This document shows, piece by piece, positions 36,435-44,350 of a DNA stretch of 64,000 bases (its first letter is position 1; each line of letters opens with the position of its first letter). Source of the DNA: an uncultured Dysgonomonas sp. Its GTDB lineage: Bacteria > Bacteroidota > Bacteroidia > Bacteroidales > Dysgonomonadaceae. The stretch lies in NCBI RefSeq assembly GCF_934668725.1, contig NZ_CAKUOF010000012.1, positions 62,001 through 126,000 of the forward strand, read 5' to 3'. A model generated the notes under the pieces. It worked only from the letters and a program-made list of their open reading frames with translations, did no database searches and was not told the origin of the DNA. Position numbers and translations under genes: made by a program.

Positions 36435-36471
36435 CAAAATTAAGGCTTAATATCCGCAACCAGGTTGCAAA
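36435..36471 (-). promoter_or_regulatory. Promoter with dyad between -33 and -7 boxes for the P1B ATPase gene
   Basis: On the minus strand a TTTG (36468-36471) and a TAATTTTG -7 box (36435-36442) are separated by 25 bases, longer than the usual 19-21. The spacer contains the dyad GCAAC-CTG-GTTGC (36456-36468). Elongated spacers with a dyad are typical of MerR-family activated promoters; ArsR-type repression is another possibility. Confidence 0.4.
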
Positions 36472-36504
36472 TATTTAATGGGCATTAATTCACATCAAAA
36501 AAAG

Positions 36505-36530
36505 AAAGAGGTACTTTTCAGCACCTCTTT
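36505..36530 (-). terminator. Terminator after the Hc1-like gene
   Basis: An 8-base stem AAAGAGGT ... ACCTCTTT followed in the minus direction by a run of T lies ten bases past the stop codon. Confidence 0.75.
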
Positions 36531-36540
36531 TGTTCTCTTC

Positions 36541-36717
36541 TTATTTCTTAGACTCTTCAATAGAGATTTTACGAAACTCTTTCAGAGATTTTTCAATAGC
36601 TAATGAAGCTTTTCTTGCACGTGTTCCTGCAGCTTTATTTCCGCTTTCAGCTTGTTGTCCTGCGTCTTTAGTAAATTCTGCAATTAGTGCATTCAAGTTG
36701 TCTAATAATTCTTTCAT
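36541..36717 (-). CDS. Hc1-like small basic (histone H1-like) protein
   Basis: A 58-residue Lys/Ala-rich protein from the ATG at 36717; an ATG two codons upstream is less likely. The sequence MKELLDNLNALIAEFTKD followed by GNKAAGTRARKASLAIEK and LKEFRKISIEESKK matches the short Bacteroidetes proteins of the Hc1/histone H1-like family as I know them. They are thought to bind DNA, although the evidence for the short forms is limited. The whole protein looks helical. It is monocistronic with its own terminator. Confidence 0.88.
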   Translation of the reverse strand: MKELLDNLNALIAEFTKDAGQQAESGNKAAGTRARKASLAIEKSLKEFRKISIEESKK

Positions 36718-36779
36718 AATCATATTTATTTTTTTAATTCGGGCAAAGGTAATAGAAACAATATAAATTCGAAATTTTT

Positions 36780-37262
36780 TTAATTCGAATTTTCTTTGTA
36801 TTTGTCAAGTAAATTATATACAATATCTTTTTTATCTTCCGCCAGATAATACCACTTGTTCTTATATTTAATTCTGCCGTTTTCTTTCCAGACCATCAAC
36901 CAATCATTCTCCTCCAGCGTTTTGCCTTTATTATAAAGAATAACTGTATATTCGGGAGTTTGCATTTTCACCATAATATCGCTATTATTGAATACGGTAT
37001 CATATTGAGCAGTAGACAACATATCACCTAATGATATACAATCATCGTTCGTTATAACTTTTGTAGCACCACTATCGAAAAGACGAACCATAGAATCTAT
37101 TTTCGAAACATCAATAGATATTTTAAGACTATCTTCAACAGCCAACTCCGAAATACCGGCAGGAGCAGGGGCTGATTGTTCTGATTTTTTCGAATTACAC
37201 GAAGTCAATATACTTCCCAAAACGAATACATAAATAGATAAATGCCTCAGATATTTTTTCAT
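36780..37262 (-). CDS. Lipoprotein of unknown function
   Basis: A 160-residue lipoprotein with the lipobox GSILTSC (Cys22) and a short Ser/Pro/Ala linker (KKSEQSAPAPAG). The rest is a small alpha/beta domain without a recognised motif; WKENGRIKYKNKWYYLAEDKK is Trp/Tyr-rich and may form a beta sheet. It sits between the Hc1-like gene and the DbpA-like helicase gene on the same strand, 41 bases after the helicase start, without an obvious functional link. Confidence 0.65.
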   Translation of the reverse strand: MKKYLRHLSIYVFVLGSILTSCNSKKSEQSAPAPAGISELAVEDSLKISIDVSKIDSMVRLFDSGATKVITNDDCISLGDMLSTAQYDTVFNNSDIMVKMQTPEYTVILYNKGKTLEENDWLMVWKENGRIKYKNKWYYLAEDKKDIVYNLLDKYKENSN

Positions 37263-37303
37263 TGTTCTAAATGATTTGTATAAATTGAATTTACAGATCG
37301 TTT

Positions 37304-38647
37304 TTAATCCTCTTTCTTAATTACATTTCGAGCAACTTCGATTTTGTATTTCTTGCCTTTCATTTTTTCATCCCTGACAATTGCTAAAAGCTCCTTCACC
37401 TTAGATGAACGGACGGCCACAAACGAAATAAAATCTTTCACTTCTATTAATCCCAAGTCGTCTTTATCAAGTTTTCCCTTTTGTAAAAAGAAACCTACAA
37501 TATCACTCTTATTCAGCTTATTCTTTTTCCCTCCACTTATATAGATAGTCTGAAATTCGGGGCGATCCGGTAAGGGTTTTCCAGCCTGTACACTAAATAC
37601 TTTAATATGTGTAGGTATATAATCAGGTGTTTTTTCATCCTTATGCAACAAAATATATGCAGTACCTTGAGCATGCATACGAGCCGTACGACCATTGCGG
37701 TGCATAAATTCGGTCTCCTTTGCAGGAAGATGATAGTGTACTACATGTTTCATTTCGGGAATATCCAATCCTCTGGCGGCTAAATCGGTAGTTACTAAAT
37801 AGCGCAAACTGTAATTACGGAATTGAATAAGTACTCTTTCCCGATCATCCTGATCCATTCCGCCATGATAATAACCTGTTTGTATACCTTTTTCCGTCAG
37901 CATATTGCTTATACGTTCGGCTACTTCACGGTGGTTACAGAAAATCAGAGCAGGCTCCGATTTAAAGGCACAGATTAATTGGAACAGCGTTTCTATTTTA
38001 TCTTTTTCGGGCGAAATAACAAGTCTTACCGATAGCCCGTCATTCGATTCCTCTTTCGTATAATCTAAAACTTTGGGTGATATTACTTGTGTAAATTCAG
38101 GAATCTCGACATCCGATGTTGCCGAAGTCAGAATTCGCTTTTCCAGATTAGGCAATTGACCAATGATATAACTCATTTCATCTTGAAACCCCATTTGGAG
38201 CGATTTATCGAACTCATCCAGAACAAGTGTATGAATTGCTTCCGTTGTAAATGATTCTCTCTCCAGATGGTCTTTTAGCCTGCCCGGTGTCCCGATAAGT
38301 AGAGCGGGAGGATTACTTAGGTTACGTAATTCAGTATCTATGGAATGACCTCCATAACATACATTAATTTTGTAACCTGTACCCATCTTTTTCCATACCT
38401 GTTCAATCTGGATAGCAAGTTCACGAGAAGGAACAATAATCAATGCCTGCACTGTTTTTACATCCTCTTTGAGCAATTCCAAAACAGGTAATAAAAAAGC
38501 GACCGTCTTACCCGATCCTGTGGGCGACAGCAATATAGTATTACTACTCGAACTTAATATAGCAGCCTTAGCAGCAATTTGCATCTCATTCAGGGTCTCA
38601 ATTCCCAGATTCGATAATATTGTAGTTGTTTTATTTTCGGTATTCAT
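37304..38647 (-). CDS. DbpA-like DEAD-box RNA helicase
   Basis: An ATP-dependent RNA helicase of 447 residues with a C-terminal DbpA-type RNA-binding domain (PF03880); E. coli DbpA acts in large ribosomal subunit assembly. The Q motif and motif I (SPTGSGKT, ~40-47) are followed by PSRELAIQ, GTPGRL, motif II as DEFD instead of DEAD, SAT (motif III), and domain 2 with IFCNHREVAERI, DLAARGLD and HRNGRTAR. The final ~75 residues (GGKKNKLNKSDIVGFFLQ ... EVARNVIKKED) form the RNA-binding domain. The DEFD variant occurs in related proteins and keeps both acidic residues, so activity is expected. Confidence 0.92.
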   Translation of the reverse strand: MNTENKTTTILSNLGIETLNEMQIAAKAAILSSSSNTILLSPTGSGKTVAFLLPVLELLKEDVKTVQALIIVPSRELAIQIEQVWKKMGTGYKINVCYGGHSIDTELRNLSNPPALLIGTPGRLKDHLERESFTTEAIHTLVLDEFDKSLQMGFQDEMSYIIGQLPNLEKRILTSATSDVEIPEFTQVISPKVLDYTKEESNDGLSVRLVISPEKDKIETLFQLICAFKSEPALIFCNHREVAERISNMLTEKGIQTGYYHGGMDQDDRERVLIQFRNYSLRYLVTTDLAARGLDIPEMKHVVHYHLPAKETEFMHRNGRTARMHAQGTAYILLHKDEKTPDYIPTHIKVFSVQAGKPLPDRPEFQTIYISGGKKNKLNKSDIVGFFLQKGKLDKDDLGLIEVKDFISFVAVRSSKVKELLAIVRDEKMKGKKYKIEVARNVIKKED

Positions 38648-38651
38648 ACAA

Positions 38652-38659
38652 CAAAGATA
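38652..38659 (-). promoter_or_regulatory. -7 box only four bases from the helicase start codon
   Basis: On the minus strand TATCTTTG fits TAnnTTTG exactly and ends four bases before the ATG at 38647. If used, transcription would start at or very near the start codon (leaderless mRNA). A chance match is possible. Confidence 0.3.
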
Positions 38660-38810
38660 AACTAATGTGTCGTGTTTTTTTATATTTAAATCTTAAAACC
38701 CTATGCTTTTTCCGGTTAAGATAAGAAAATATAAATATACACTCATAAAAATAGGAGCGAATATCCCTACTCACCCCTATTGAAATAAAATGCAACTAAA
38801 AAAGCTATAC

Positions 38811-39023
38811 TTATCTTATATGTTTAGTTTCGTTCAACAAACACATTATAAATCCACCACTTACTCCACCATAGGCACAATTTATCCAGCACTCGGCTGA
38901 TAAAGGATAAGTTCCCCAATAGCATGCAAAATAATACCAATGTAAATATCCTAAAACAACACCAACAACTACACCAATCAATGCCCTGTTATTATGGCGA
39001 ATAAACAATAATATATCTTTCAT
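38811..39023 (-). CDS. DUF6132 small membrane protein
   Basis: A 70-residue protein with two hydrophobic helices (NRALIGVVVGVVLGYLHWYYF and WINCAYGGVSGGFIMCLL). The loop CYWGTYPLSAECW carries paired Cys residues and is typical of the DUF6132 family of Bacteroidetes, as I recall it. The function is unknown. It follows lpxC by 18 bases and is probably co-transcribed with it and the thioredoxin-like gene. Confidence 0.8.
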   Translation of the reverse strand: MKDILLFIRHNNRALIGVVVGVVLGYLHWYYFACYWGTYPLSAECWINCAYGGVSGGFIMCLLNETKHIR

Positions 39024-39041
39024 TTCAATCTAATGTCTTAC

Positions 39042-40019
39042 TTACGGGCAATTCCAATAAAAATGACTTGGTTTCACCTGTTGAATATTCATATCGGCTT
39101 CGGTACTCACGTTTAACTGTTTGCGGATAGCTCGTGCAAACGTATTATTAATACGATGACCGGGGCAATTGGCTACAATTTTTCCTTTTATAAAATATCC
39201 GACCAAGGCAATATCTCCAATAATATCCAATAACTTGTGGCGTGCAGGTTCATTAGCATACAACAAAGGCTTATTCATCATATATCCTAACTTGCTCGCA
39301 TCTTTTCTTTTTACAGACATCCTATCAGCCAGCTGGTCAAGTTCCTCTTGAGGCATCAATTCATCATAAATAATAATTGCATTATCTAAATCCCCTCCTT
39401 TTATCAGATTATTACGCAAGAGATATTCAACCTCTTTTACGAAAACAAAAGTGCGGGACGAAGCAAAATTCTTCGTAAAATCCGACAAATCATCCAGTTT
39501 GGCACTTTGCCGTTTTAGTAGCATAGAATCAAAAGAAATATTACTCTCGATATTAAAATGATCGTCAGGTAATAAAAGCATCGATGCTCCTGTCGATTCA
39601 TCCACCACCTTTATTTTTTTACGTGGAAAGCTCACATACACTCTATCGGTCTGTTGTATAGTGACTCCTACTTCTTTTATTTTTCGTACAAAAAGAGTAG
39701 AACTTCCATCTAAGATGGGGAATTCGGGAGCATCTATATCAATCAGACAATTATCTATCTCCGAAGCATACAAAGCAGCCAGAGCATGCTCTACAGTACC
39801 TACCTGAGCCCCATTCTTAGCTAACACAGTACCTCTATCTGTAGATATTACATTTTCGGCTAAAGCACTTATAATAGGTTGCCCGTCTAAATCGGTTCGT
39901 CTTATTTTATAGCCGTGATTATCGGGAGCCGGATTAAAAGTTATACGCCCGTTAATTCCTGTATGTAATCCCTTTCCTTCTAAAGAAAAGCTTTGTTTTA
40001 AAGTTCTTTGTTTAGTCAT
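39042..40019 (-). CDS. lpxC: UDP-3-O-acyl-N-acetylglucosamine deacetylase, stand-alone form
   Basis: LpxC carries out the committed deacetylation of lipid A synthesis in the cytoplasm. All catalytic residues are visible: Glu77 and His78 in GTVEHALAAL, His261 and Asp265 in ARHKLLDIIGD with Lys262, and His288 in GHRINNTFARAI. The N-terminal start QRTLKQSFSLEGKGLHTG is typical. The protein ends at residue 325 with NIQQVKPSHFYWNCP. Bacteroidetes usually carry an LpxC-FabZ fusion of about 460 residues; the FabZ half is absent here and no fabZ follows. It is therefore either a second LpxC or a lineage-specific split form. The neighbours (thioredoxin-like, DUF6132) are not lipid A genes. Confidence 0.93.
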   Translation of the reverse strand: MTKQRTLKQSFSLEGKGLHTGINGRITFNPAPDNHGYKIRRTDLDGQPIISALAENVISTDRGTVLAKNGAQVGTVEHALAALYASEIDNCLIDIDAPEFPILDGSSTLFVRKIKEVGVTIQQTDRVYVSFPRKKIKVVDESTGASMLLLPDDHFNIESNISFDSMLLKRQSAKLDDLSDFTKNFASSRTFVFVKEVEYLLRNNLIKGGDLDNAIIIYDELMPQEELDQLADRMSVKRKDASKLGYMMNKPLLYANEPARHKLLDIIGDIALVGYFIKGKIVANCPGHRINNTFARAIRKQLNVSTEADMNIQQVKPSHFYWNCP

Positions 40020-40045
40020 AACAATATAATCTTTTTGTTACATTT

Positions 40046-40480
40046 TTATATATTTCTTTTGTAGATCATCAGTAAATTAGACAAGGGAACAACACCCATA
40101 ATCCGGTCAACCTCCAGACCATCTTTAAATATTATTGTAGTAGGTGTACCCGATATATCGTATCTACCATATTCACCCGGATAATCTTTGATATTCAATT
40201 TGAAAAATCGGGTATGCCCTTCAGAAACATTATTCAATTGGTTCAAGTTCTCTTCCATTCTATAACACATATCCGATTCTGTATCTGTATAAAATAAGAC
40301 GAAACAAGTACTTCCGGCTGTACTATCTGAAAACATCTGACCGTTAATTTCAACTAATGAAGAACCCCCGACAGCAAATGTTTTATTCTCTGATTCGTTG
40401 CTCCAAATTATATTAGACGATATTCCTAAAATGACAAATACCAAAAGGAAGTGCCAGGTTTTAAGACTAACCTTACTCAT
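40046..40480 (-). CDS. Exported thioredoxin-fold protein with incomplete active site
   Basis: A 144-residue protein with an N-terminal membrane segment or signal (WHFLLVFVILGISSNIIWS, ~9-27). The rest has the thioredoxin fold: strand VLFYTDTESDMCYRMEENLNQL, KLNIKDYPGEYGRYDISGTPTTIIFKDG with the cis-Pro in GTPT, and GVVPLSNLLMIY. The active site reads TESDMC, so only the second Cys of CxxC is left and it cannot work as a normal dithiol oxidoreductase; a Cys-dependent binding or isomerase role is possible. It precedes the lpxC gene by 26 bases, so co-transcription is likely. Confidence 0.75.
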   Translation of the reverse strand: MSKVSLKTWHFLLVFVILGISSNIIWSNESENKTFAVGGSSLVEINGQMFSDSTAGSTCFVLFYTDTESDMCYRMEENLNQLNNVSEGHTRFFKLNIKDYPGEYGRYDISGTPTTIIFKDGLEVDRIMGVVPLSNLLMIYKRNI

Positions 40481-40604
40481 TGATCTCTATTAATTTAATA
40501 ACCAAATATCCGATAACTCTAATTCCTTCCGCAAAGATCAACTAATTAAATGAATACTGAGAACTCAATAAATCGCCAATTATGTTCAAAATATCGCTTT
40601 TCGA

Positions 40605-40635
40605 ATTGCTTCACTTTTCTAATATATTATATTTG
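40605..40635 (+). promoter_or_regulatory. Promoter for the AraC-family regulator
   Basis: ATTG (40605-40608) and TATATTTG (40628-40635) are separated by 19 bases, matching the -33/-7 pattern of Bacteroidetes. The start codon follows 14 bases after the -7 box. Confidence 0.55.
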
Positions 40636-40649
40636 TGTAAATAATACGA

Positions 40650-41546
40650 ATGCATCTAGATATGGCTAATGAAAAGTATGGGAAGATATCTTTTGATGAA
40701 TCTTTAATACAAAGTTCTCCTTCTATAATTAAGAACTTTATAGTATCCGATAATAGTACTAATGTTCAAGATCACTTTTTAGACCTTCGATATCCTCATA
40801 TTGTTGAGGGAATTACATTTGCTATTTGCACAAAAGGAAATTCGCGTATAAAGATTAATTTGCAGGAATACGAGGTTACAGCAAACACATTAATCTCGAT
40901 CATACCCGGCTATATTATTGAACTAATATCCGAGAGCGATGACCTATCCATTGAGTTTCTATTTTTCACATTCGATTTCATTGCAGACCTCAAATTAACG
41001 ATGGATATAGATATTCCCGAAAAGATGGGGCAAATGCCATGTCTTAAAATTACCGAAGAAGAAACTCAAAGCCTTCTTGAGTTTCATGCTTTCATTGTAA
41101 AACAGTATAAGAAGACAGATCACCTATATCGTGAAAAAATAGCCAAAAGCCTCCTCTATACTCTCATTTGTGAAGTAATGCAATTGTATCATAATTCGAA
41201 ATTGGTTGAAAGTCCTCGAACTAAATCGAGACAGGAAGAGCTTATTACACAATTTGTTGAATTGCTTTTTAAATATCACAAACAAGAAAGAAGTGTAACC
41301 TTTTATGCAGATAAAATGTTTCTGACACCTAAATACTTATCGAAGGTAATTAAAGACGTGACAGGAAAGCCTATTTTACAATGGATTGATGAAATGGTTA
41401 TTATGGCGGCTAAAGCTTTACTAAAAACATCCAATATGACTATCCTCCAAATTTCGGAAGAACTACATTTTGCTAATGCCTCTTTCTTTGGAAGTTTCTT
41501 TAGAAAAAGAGTAGGAATGACCCCCATACAATACAGAGAAAGTTAA
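40650..41546 (+). CDS. AraC-family transcriptional regulator
   Basis: A 298-residue regulator. The N-terminal ~150 residues form a cupin-like sensor (EGITFAICTKGNSRIKINLQEYEVTANTLISIIPGYIIEL). The C-terminal ~100 residues form the AraC double helix-turn-helix domain: VTFYADKMFLTPKYLSKVIK, then ISEELHFANASFFGSFFRKRVGMTPIQYRES. It is transcribed toward the ROK kinase end of the glycan locus and ends 62 bases before it, sharing a terminator. It may regulate that locus, or the lpxC cluster on its other side from which it diverges. Confidence 0.92.
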   Translation: MHLDMANEKYGKISFDESLIQSSPSIIKNFIVSDNSTNVQDHFLDLRYPHIVEGITFAICTKGNSRIKINLQEYEVTANTLISIIPGYIIELISESDDLSIEFLFFTFDFIADLKLTMDIDIPEKMGQMPCLKITEEETQSLLEFHAFIVKQYKKTDHLYREKIAKSLLYTLICEVMQLYHNSKLVESPRTKSRQEELITQFVELLFKYHKQERSVTFYADKMFLTPKYLSKVIKDVTGKPILQWIDEMVIMAAKALLKTSNMTILQISEELHFANASFFGSFFRKRVGMTPIQYRES

Positions 41547-41585
41547 TCACAGGAGCAATTATATGTTTTATAATTGCTCCTGTGA
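41547..41585. terminator. Bidirectional terminator between araC-like and ROK genes
   Basis: A perfect 17-base stem (TCACAGGAGCAATTATA with its complement at 41569-41585) and a 5-base loop begins at the stop of the AraC-like gene and faces the converging ROK gene. Confidence 0.88.
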
Positions 41586-41608
41586 AAATAGGTGTTTTCA
41601 AAGAAGTA

Positions 41609-42436
41609 TTAAATAATTAAATCGGCTGCCCCCAATATGGCAATATCTTCTATCTTAGAGCATGCTATTTTCAGCTTGGCTACAGTTTCCGGATACGGAA
41701 AACTCTTCAAGACTTCATGCATTGCAGGTGAGAAAAACTCGAATGATTTAGAAATACTGCCTCCCAATATAATAGCTTGAGGATCGTATGCAAATAAAAT
41801 TGCCTTTATAAGATTACCGACATGAGAACCAAATTCGTCCCATATCTGTAATGCTACCGGATCTTTTTGACAAGCCCTTTCGTAAGCCTCTTTCCCCGTT
41901 ATATGATGCTCCCTCACAAAGAAATGACTGCAACAATAATACTCATAATTATGCTCCAGATAAAGTAGTTCACCTACTTCACCGGCTCCTGTATTAGCTC
42001 CGTTATACAATTTATTGTTAAAGATAATTCCTGCACCAACACCTGTACCTAATGCCACGCATACAATATCCTCAAAGTCAGACCCTTCTCCATAAGATAC
42101 CTCTCCTTGAGCAAAACAATTACAATCGTTATTAACAGCAACAGGAACTTGAAACTCTTTTTCCAGAATAGCTTTCAAATGAACTTCTTTCCACGAAGGG
42201 ATATGAGTTACATTATAGACTATACCTTTTTTGACATCCACCACCGAAGGTACTCCAATGCCTATACTTGTTACAGCAGGACTGAACACCTGATGAATCA
42301 TACTTATTAAATGATCCAATACCTCTTTTTCCGATTTATCGGCTCTACACGGTTCGGATATTTTTTTTACAATCACACCTTGGTCAACAACTCCTATACG
42401 AATATTTGTGCCTCCTAAATCTATTCCTATTTTCAT
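41609..42436 (-). CDS. ROK-family sugar kinase with altered zinc site
   Basis: A cytoplasmic kinase that phosphorylates a monosaccharide such as mannose, glucose or fructose. The 275-residue protein has the ATP motif DLGGTNIRIG (6-15), the catalytic Asp104 in NNDCNCFAQGE, and the second phosphate motif LGTGVGAGII. The usual ROK zinc signature CxCGxxGCxE is not present; at the same place it reads EHNYEYYCCSHFFVREH with two adjacent Cys and a His (168-171). Zinc binding may be changed. It closes the PUL, 22 bases after the glycosidase gene, and would phosphorylate the sugar released by the upstream enzymes. Confidence 0.88.
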   Translation of the reverse strand: MKIGIDLGGTNIRIGVVDQGVIVKKISEPCRADKSEKEVLDHLISMIHQVFSPAVTSIGIGVPSVVDVKKGIVYNVTHIPSWKEVHLKAILEKEFQVPVAVNNDCNCFAQGEVSYGEGSDFEDIVCVALGTGVGAGIIFNNKLYNGANTGAGEVGELLYLEHNYEYYCCSHFFVREHHITGKEAYERACQKDPVALQIWDEFGSHVGNLIKAILFAYDPQAIILGGSISKSFEFFSPAMHEVLKSFPYPETVAKLKIACSKIEDIAILGAADLII

Positions 42437-42457
42437 GGCGTATTATTTCTGGTTTGA

Positions 42458-44074
42458 TTAGATTGTTTGCTTACCTTCTTTTATGCTGACTTTCTTAGAT
42501 TTGTCTTTACCCCAGTATACAGTCATGTCGAAAGCTATAGTCGAATCAACTGTAATAATGGGAGTCTCGTCTGCTGAGCTTCTCTTGTTGACTTTGAAAG
42601 AAACCAGACCTTCGGGACCAAATGGATATCTTTCGATTCCGTGAGCTTCCAATTGATTGACATCCCAAACAACCGAATTAGTAGAAAAATCGGAACGGAT
42701 ACCCAATATATATTCTATAAATACAGCAATAGGTGGTAAACCTGTCCAACCGACAAAATCTTTACGAGCCATAAATCCTTGCTCCGCAGATTCAGGTGAA
42801 TAGTATTCCCAGAAAGTGCCTGTATTTTTATATACTTCAAAAATATTATTATAATGATTTACAGCTATATCATGAGCTTCTTTGCGATAATCCTTTTTAT
42901 CGAGTCCTGTTATAACCATGTAATTAGTACCCGGCCAAACACCTCCCTGCCAGTATCGCCCTTTGGCATTGTATTTAGGATTATCAGCCGATAAAGAAGG
43001 CACTCTGTGCGGACGGTTAAATGTTTTTGGGTTATTCAACTCTTGTACCAACCGGTCTAATTGTGGTTTCTTCAAAACATCGGTTTGCAATGCCCAGTAA
43101 GCCATAATACCTTTGGTAGTAGAAAGGCTTCCATCAGCATATTGATCGTATAGAAATCCTGTATTTTCGTCCCACATATTGTCTTGAATGTACTTGGTAA
43201 GCATTTTTATCTCGTCTTCCAAATCTTCAATTTCCTGCCAACGCTCCAGATAAAAACCTATTTCGAGAAGAATATTATCTACTAATATTTGTTGCAGGCA
43301 AGCATCCAGCCACACCATATGCCCGTGACTGAAAATCATGCTGTATTGCGATTGAACACGAGGCATATTATCCATTCCTGTGCCCCACCCGCTCGACCAA
43401 TAGGTTCCGTTTGGCCATGTACGGTTGAGTCTCAACCATTTGTTATAAGCACACAATGCCGGAAATATCTTACTCAAACGGTCTGTATCTCCGTATTGTT
43501 TGTAGTATTGTATCTCTGCCCAAGGCAACAAATTAGGACCTGTGCTCACAGGGTCGTACCGTTCGAAACAGTCTGCCCCATCTGCCTTTATTTCACGGCA
43601 GATAAACCCATCCGGGTGCTGTTTTGCATAAAAATTATCCAATGTATTTTGGAATGGAAAAAAACGGTAACCATATCGGGCAAACATCATCATAAACGAT
43701 GCATCCCACATAAAGATATTACCATTATAAGCTACGTCTAAATAACTGGCAACAAAGCCTGAACCCTCATCGGGTTGTCTGATGTTTCCTATAGCTATTT
43801 GCCATGCTTTCCAATACATTTCTATCTCTTTGTCATGCCCCTGCCAAATAGGATTGGGGAGAATATTTTTTGCCTCCTCAAAGCTCTTGGGTATTGTAAT
43901 TTTAGGTTTTGCAATCCTGTATTCATTTTCGGCAACCAAAGCCTCTTTTACATAGGTATTTTTATAAGGCATATTATACTTCGGAGGCGTTTCTTCGCTT
44001 TCCTGAGCCGACAAAGGCCTAGGAAGTAGAAACATCAACCCGAAAATCATAAATGCAAAAGATATTTTTTTCAT
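42458..44074 (-). CDS. Exported (alpha/alpha)6 glycosidase of trehalase/GH63 type
   Basis: A 538-residue exported enzyme with signal peptide MKKISFAFMIFGLMFLLPRPLSA. The fold markers of clan GH-G and related hydrolases are visible: NGNIFMWDASFMMMFARYGYRFF (the W-D-x-S/A-F catalytic Asp region), LPWAEIQYYKQYGD, YWSSGWGTGMDNMPR, GRYWQGGVWPGTNYMVI (substrate site before the second acid) and GTFWEYYSPESAEQG with the probable catalytic Glu. GH63 or the mannosylglycerate-hydrolase-like group are the best guesses; GH37 trehalase is another. The specificity cannot be read. It lies in a PUL with a mannosidase, between a metallophosphoesterase gene and the ROK kinase gene. Confidence 0.82.
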   Translation of the reverse strand: MKKISFAFMIFGLMFLLPRPLSAQESEETPPKYNMPYKNTYVKEALVAENEYRIAKPKITIPKSFEEAKNILPNPIWQGHDKEIEMYWKAWQIAIGNIRQPDEGSGFVASYLDVAYNGNIFMWDASFMMMFARYGYRFFPFQNTLDNFYAKQHPDGFICREIKADGADCFERYDPVSTGPNLLPWAEIQYYKQYGDTDRLSKIFPALCAYNKWLRLNRTWPNGTYWSSGWGTGMDNMPRVQSQYSMIFSHGHMVWLDACLQQILVDNILLEIGFYLERWQEIEDLEDEIKMLTKYIQDNMWDENTGFLYDQYADGSLSTTKGIMAYWALQTDVLKKPQLDRLVQELNNPKTFNRPHRVPSLSADNPKYNAKGRYWQGGVWPGTNYMVITGLDKKDYRKEAHDIAVNHYNNIFEVYKNTGTFWEYYSPESAEQGFMARKDFVGWTGLPPIAVFIEYILGIRSDFSTNSVVWDVNQLEAHGIERYPFGPEGLVSFKVNKRSSADETPIITVDSTIAFDMTVYWGKDKSKKVSIKEGKQTI

Positions 44075-44120
44075 AAGTTATATATTTTCTCAATAAGATA
44101 TTACACTACAGTTCTCATAA

Positions 44121-44286
44121 GTGACAAAAAGTAATCAATAAAGTGACAAAAACAGTTACAAAAGTATCATTTCGTGTCACCCACATAAAACACTGTTTAT
44201 CAGAAACAAAAGCTCAAAAAGGTGACAAAAGTGACAAAAGTAACACTTTTTTGACCTGTTCTATTTCTTCTTCTGTTTTCTGTCAC
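44121..44286. repeat. Cluster of GTGACAAAA repeats, candidate regulatory array
   Basis: GTGACAAAA occurs exactly at 44121, 44143, 44222 and 44231, with a variant GTTACAAAA at 44155. Inverted partial copies (CGTGTCAC at 44173-44180, TCTGTCACC near 44280-44286) lie on the other strand. All are within the gap of 276 bases between the metallophosphoesterase and glycosidase genes, 47 bases or more from the start codon of the latter. Confidence 0.55.
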
Positions 44287-44350
44287 CTTTAATACCATAT
44301 TAAACTCTTTTACAAATAGATAAAACAATACAATCTTTATTTTTGCTGTT

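Noticed and set aside
44121..44286. CRISPR array
   Set aside because: The GTGACAAAA repeats are only nine bases long and irregularly spaced, in both orientations, without spacers of constant length or cas genes.
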